Positions 5,578 to 6,052 of a DNA stretch of 6,052 nt are shown one piece after another. The notes under the pieces are model-generated. The model made no database searches, was not told the DNA's origin, and saw only the letters and a list, made by a program, of their open reading frames with translations. The stretch covers positions 1 to 6,052 of the forward strand of contig CALAUZ010000350.1 of NCBI GenBank assembly GCA_937892105.1. Direction: 5' to 3'. Position numbers and translations under genes: made by a program. Positions within the stretch are counted from its first letter, which is position 1; each line of letters starts with the position of its first letter. The stretch comes from an uncultured Fretibacterium sp. (GTDB taxonomy: Bacteria; Synergistota; Synergistia; Synergistales; Aminobacteriaceae).

Positions 5578-5588
5578 GGATAGCAGGG
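5565..5588. repeat. 12-bp exact tandem duplication in the inverted fragment
   Basis: AGGATAGCAGGG occurs twice with no gap (5565-5576, 5577-5588), encoding an in-frame Ser/Arg/Asp linker. Gene 2 has an unrelated 12-bp repeat at the equivalent site. Confidence 0.9.
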
Positions 5589-5696
5589 ACGAGAGTAATG
5601 ACAGCAAGAATGGAGACAAATTGATTTTTCCTATACACGATGATTATCCTCCTCGTAGTGTACTCATCAGCCGGTTTCCGACTGACGAACTAATCA

Positions 5697-5712
5697 GCAT
5701 GACAGGTCATGC
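5697..5712. repeat. Perfect inverted repeat GCATGAC-AG-GTCATGC
   Basis: Two 7-bp arms with a 2-bp centre form a 16-bp dyad typical in size of a dimeric protein-binding or recombinase crossover site. It lies about 70 bp beyond the end of the inverted fragment. No function can be assigned from sequence. Confidence 0.6.
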
Positions 5713-5743
5713 CGAGGTAACCACTGCCTGATCTCCAGGCGTT

Positions 5744-5759
5744 GCAGGCCATGCCCTGC
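5744..5759. repeat. Short hairpin GCAGG/CCTGC
   Basis: A 5-bp perfect stem (5744-5748 and 5755-5759) encloses a 6-nt loop, CCATGC. It has no adjacent T tract on either strand, so it is not called as a terminator. Confidence 0.4.
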
Positions 5760-5831
5760 GGTCGGTCAGATTCAGTACGTAAGGGACTCTGTTTCAAGTT
5801 TCATGTTTTTCTTCTCAGCATCCTGTCCTTT

Positions 5832-5882
5832 TTACGCAGGCCCCACCTCCTTTCCGCGCAATTGCCCCGGCTGGATGCGCAT
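5832..5882 (-). CDS. Possible 16-residue peptide ORF
   Basis: ATG at 5882 to TAA at 5832-5834 encodes MRIQPGQLRGKEVGPA. It overlaps the TGA of a 14-codon ORF from 5926 (MVLVRLWEIQTERR, stop at 5882-5884) in a TGATG arrangement. AAAGGAGG lies only 2 nt before this ATG, too close for efficient initiation, so coupling would be needed. A second AAAGGAGGT lies inside it and an AAGGACAGG follows. Stacked strong Shine-Dalgarno motifs on one strand point to a minus-strand operon, but whether these tiny ORFs are translated is uncertain. Confidence 0.25.
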   Translation of the reverse strand: MRIQPGQLRGKEVGPA

Positions 5883-5947
5883 CACCTCCTTTCTGTCTGG
5901 ATTTCCCATAACCGCACCAGTACCATCTTCCCGCAATCCCCTGGCTT

Positions 5948-6052
5948 TCACGGAGACGGCGTGAGATACCGGAACATGCTGTCCGCAACCAGCGCATTGC
6001 CTTCCTCAAGGGCAACACCCTGTCCGGACAGGGTGTTGCCCTTGAGGAAGGC
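5948..6052 (-). CDS. C-terminal end of an unrecognised protein (partial, enters from right edge)
   Basis: The minus frame is open from the right edge to TGA at 5948-5950 and encodes 34 residues ending V-A-L-E-E-G-N-A-L-V-A-D-S-M-F-R-Y-L-T-P-S-P. Third codon positions are G/C-rich and the residue mix is protein-like, unlike the overlapping Arg/Gly/Cys-rich 67-codon frame. I do not recognise the family. The first nine or so codons lie in the left half of a perfect palindrome and may be fold-back sequence rather than true coding sequence. It is on the same strand as the recombinases, but is separated from them by the inverted fragment. Confidence 0.4.
   Translation of the reverse strand, partial: AFLKGNTLSGQGVALEEGNALVADSMFRYLTPSP
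5999..6052. repeat. Perfect 54-bp palindrome at the window end
   Basis: The last 54 bases are exactly self-complementary: 27-bp arms meet at TCCGGA with no spacer and no mismatch, and the arms end at the last base. The outer ends read GCCTTCCTC and GAGGAAGGC. Either the real DNA has a long inverted repeat or hairpin here, or the sequence was ended by an assembler at a self-complementary node. Confidence 0.97.

Larger units (their letters stand above)
5435..5626 (+). pseudogene. Inverted fragment of a gene-2-like recombinase C-terminal domain
   Basis: The plus-strand frame from 5435 encodes E-E-K-K-K-N-P-V-F-D-E-V-D-Y-W-W-L-D-E-Y, then F-G-R-H-E-N-R-L-W-S, A-N-T-A-V-N-T-Q-D-S, a Ser/Asp/Arg-rich repeat and G-D-K-L-I. 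It matches gene 2 residues 445 to about 525 and stops being recognisable where Y-W-K-C-G should follow. There is no N-terminal part; the upstream in-frame stop is at 5408-5410 in sequence antisense to gene 3. The frame stays open to a TGA at 5729-5731, but residues after about 5626 do not look like recombinase. A GTG at 5495 could be mistaken for a start. It comes from a paralogue of gene 2 rather than from gene 2 itself, since the two differ by six substitutions, a 9-bp unit and different 12-bp repeats. Confidence 0.88.
5627..5947. other. Junction region with no recognised gene
   Basis: After the inverted fragment ends, about 320 bp hold no convincing gene. The plus frame gives a short peptide (ending T-G-H-A-E-V-T-T-A at the TGA 5729-5731) that I do not recognise. 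The minus strand shows several purine-rich Shine-Dalgarno-like motifs: AGGAGGATAATCATC before a GTG near 5634, AAGGACAGG before an ATG at 5821, and AAAGGAGGT twice around 5846-5895. Small symmetric elements are listed separately. It may be a leader or the end of the neighbouring operon brought in by the rearrangement. Confidence 0.5.

Noticed and set aside
5495..5731. A 78-codon plus-strand ORF starting with GTG
   Set aside because: Homology to the gene 2 C-terminal domain begins upstream at 5435 and the GTG is an internal valine codon. It is a gene fragment with no start, not a small gene.
5640..5731. Tyrosine integrase C-terminus, suggested by T-G-H-A-E-V-T-T-A
   Set aside because: The likeness to the (L/T)GH-x(3)-TT motif covers only a few residues. 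There is no upstream R-H-x-x-R box, no catalytic tyrosine before the stop, and the frame runs in from an unrelated fragment.
5815..6018. A 67-codon minus-strand ORF rich in Arg, Gly, Cys and Trp
   Set aside because: Its composition is typical of an out-of-frame reading of GC-rich DNA, and another frame in the same place reads more like protein and ends at 5948. It also starts within the palindrome.
5999..6052. Definite hairpin telomere of a linear replicon
   Set aside because: A palindrome ending at the contig edge is also produced by assembly at a self-complementary node, and no protelomerase gene is visible. It is kept only as one possibility.

Overview
The window looks like part of an accessory element from a Clostridia-type member of the Bacillota (Firmicutes), probably a gut lineage. 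The grounds are tandem large serine recombinases of a type common in those genomes, strong AGG-type ribosome binding sites and a moderate GC content. No rRNA, tRNA or core gene is present to fix the taxonomy, so this is inference.

Almost everything up to about 5430 is a leftward (minus-strand) array of large serine recombinase genes. In order of transcription it holds: a remnant that has lost its first ~100 codons (5434 to 4484, 'gene 3'); a full-length but catalytically degraded recombinase whose start overlaps the end of that remnant by 13 bp (4496 to 2646, 'gene 2'); a 231-bp structured intergenic region; a 719-residue recombinase with an intact active site (2414 to 255, 'gene 1'); a 139-bp gap; and the first 38 codons of a further recombinase that runs off the left edge (115 to 1, 'gene 4').

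At 5434/5435 gene 3 is cut and joined to a plus-strand fragment of another recombinase. This fragment is about 96% identical to the 3' part of gene 2 and forms a ~150-bp inverted repeat with it. It breaks off in turn near 5626. Beyond that lies a short GC-richer stretch with minus-strand Shine-Dalgarno-like motifs, tiny candidate ORFs and the end of an unrecognised minus-strand coding frame. The window ends exactly on a perfect 54-bp palindrome, which may be biological or an assembly boundary.

Multiple adjacent large serine recombinases are known from mobile elements (SCCmec ccrA/ccrB, and clostridial elements carrying several in a row). What is unusual here is the mixture. One member is intact. 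One keeps the nucleophilic serine but has lost two active-site arginines and a linker helix. One keeps those arginines but has lost the serine-bearing segment. In addition, in-frame low-complexity tandem-repeat expansions sit at the same linker position in two paralogues. The array may be a decaying recombinase operon being reshuffled by inversion, or an operon in which only gene 1 (and perhaps gene 4) supplies catalysis while gene 2 acts as a DNA-binding partner. The sequence alone cannot decide between these.
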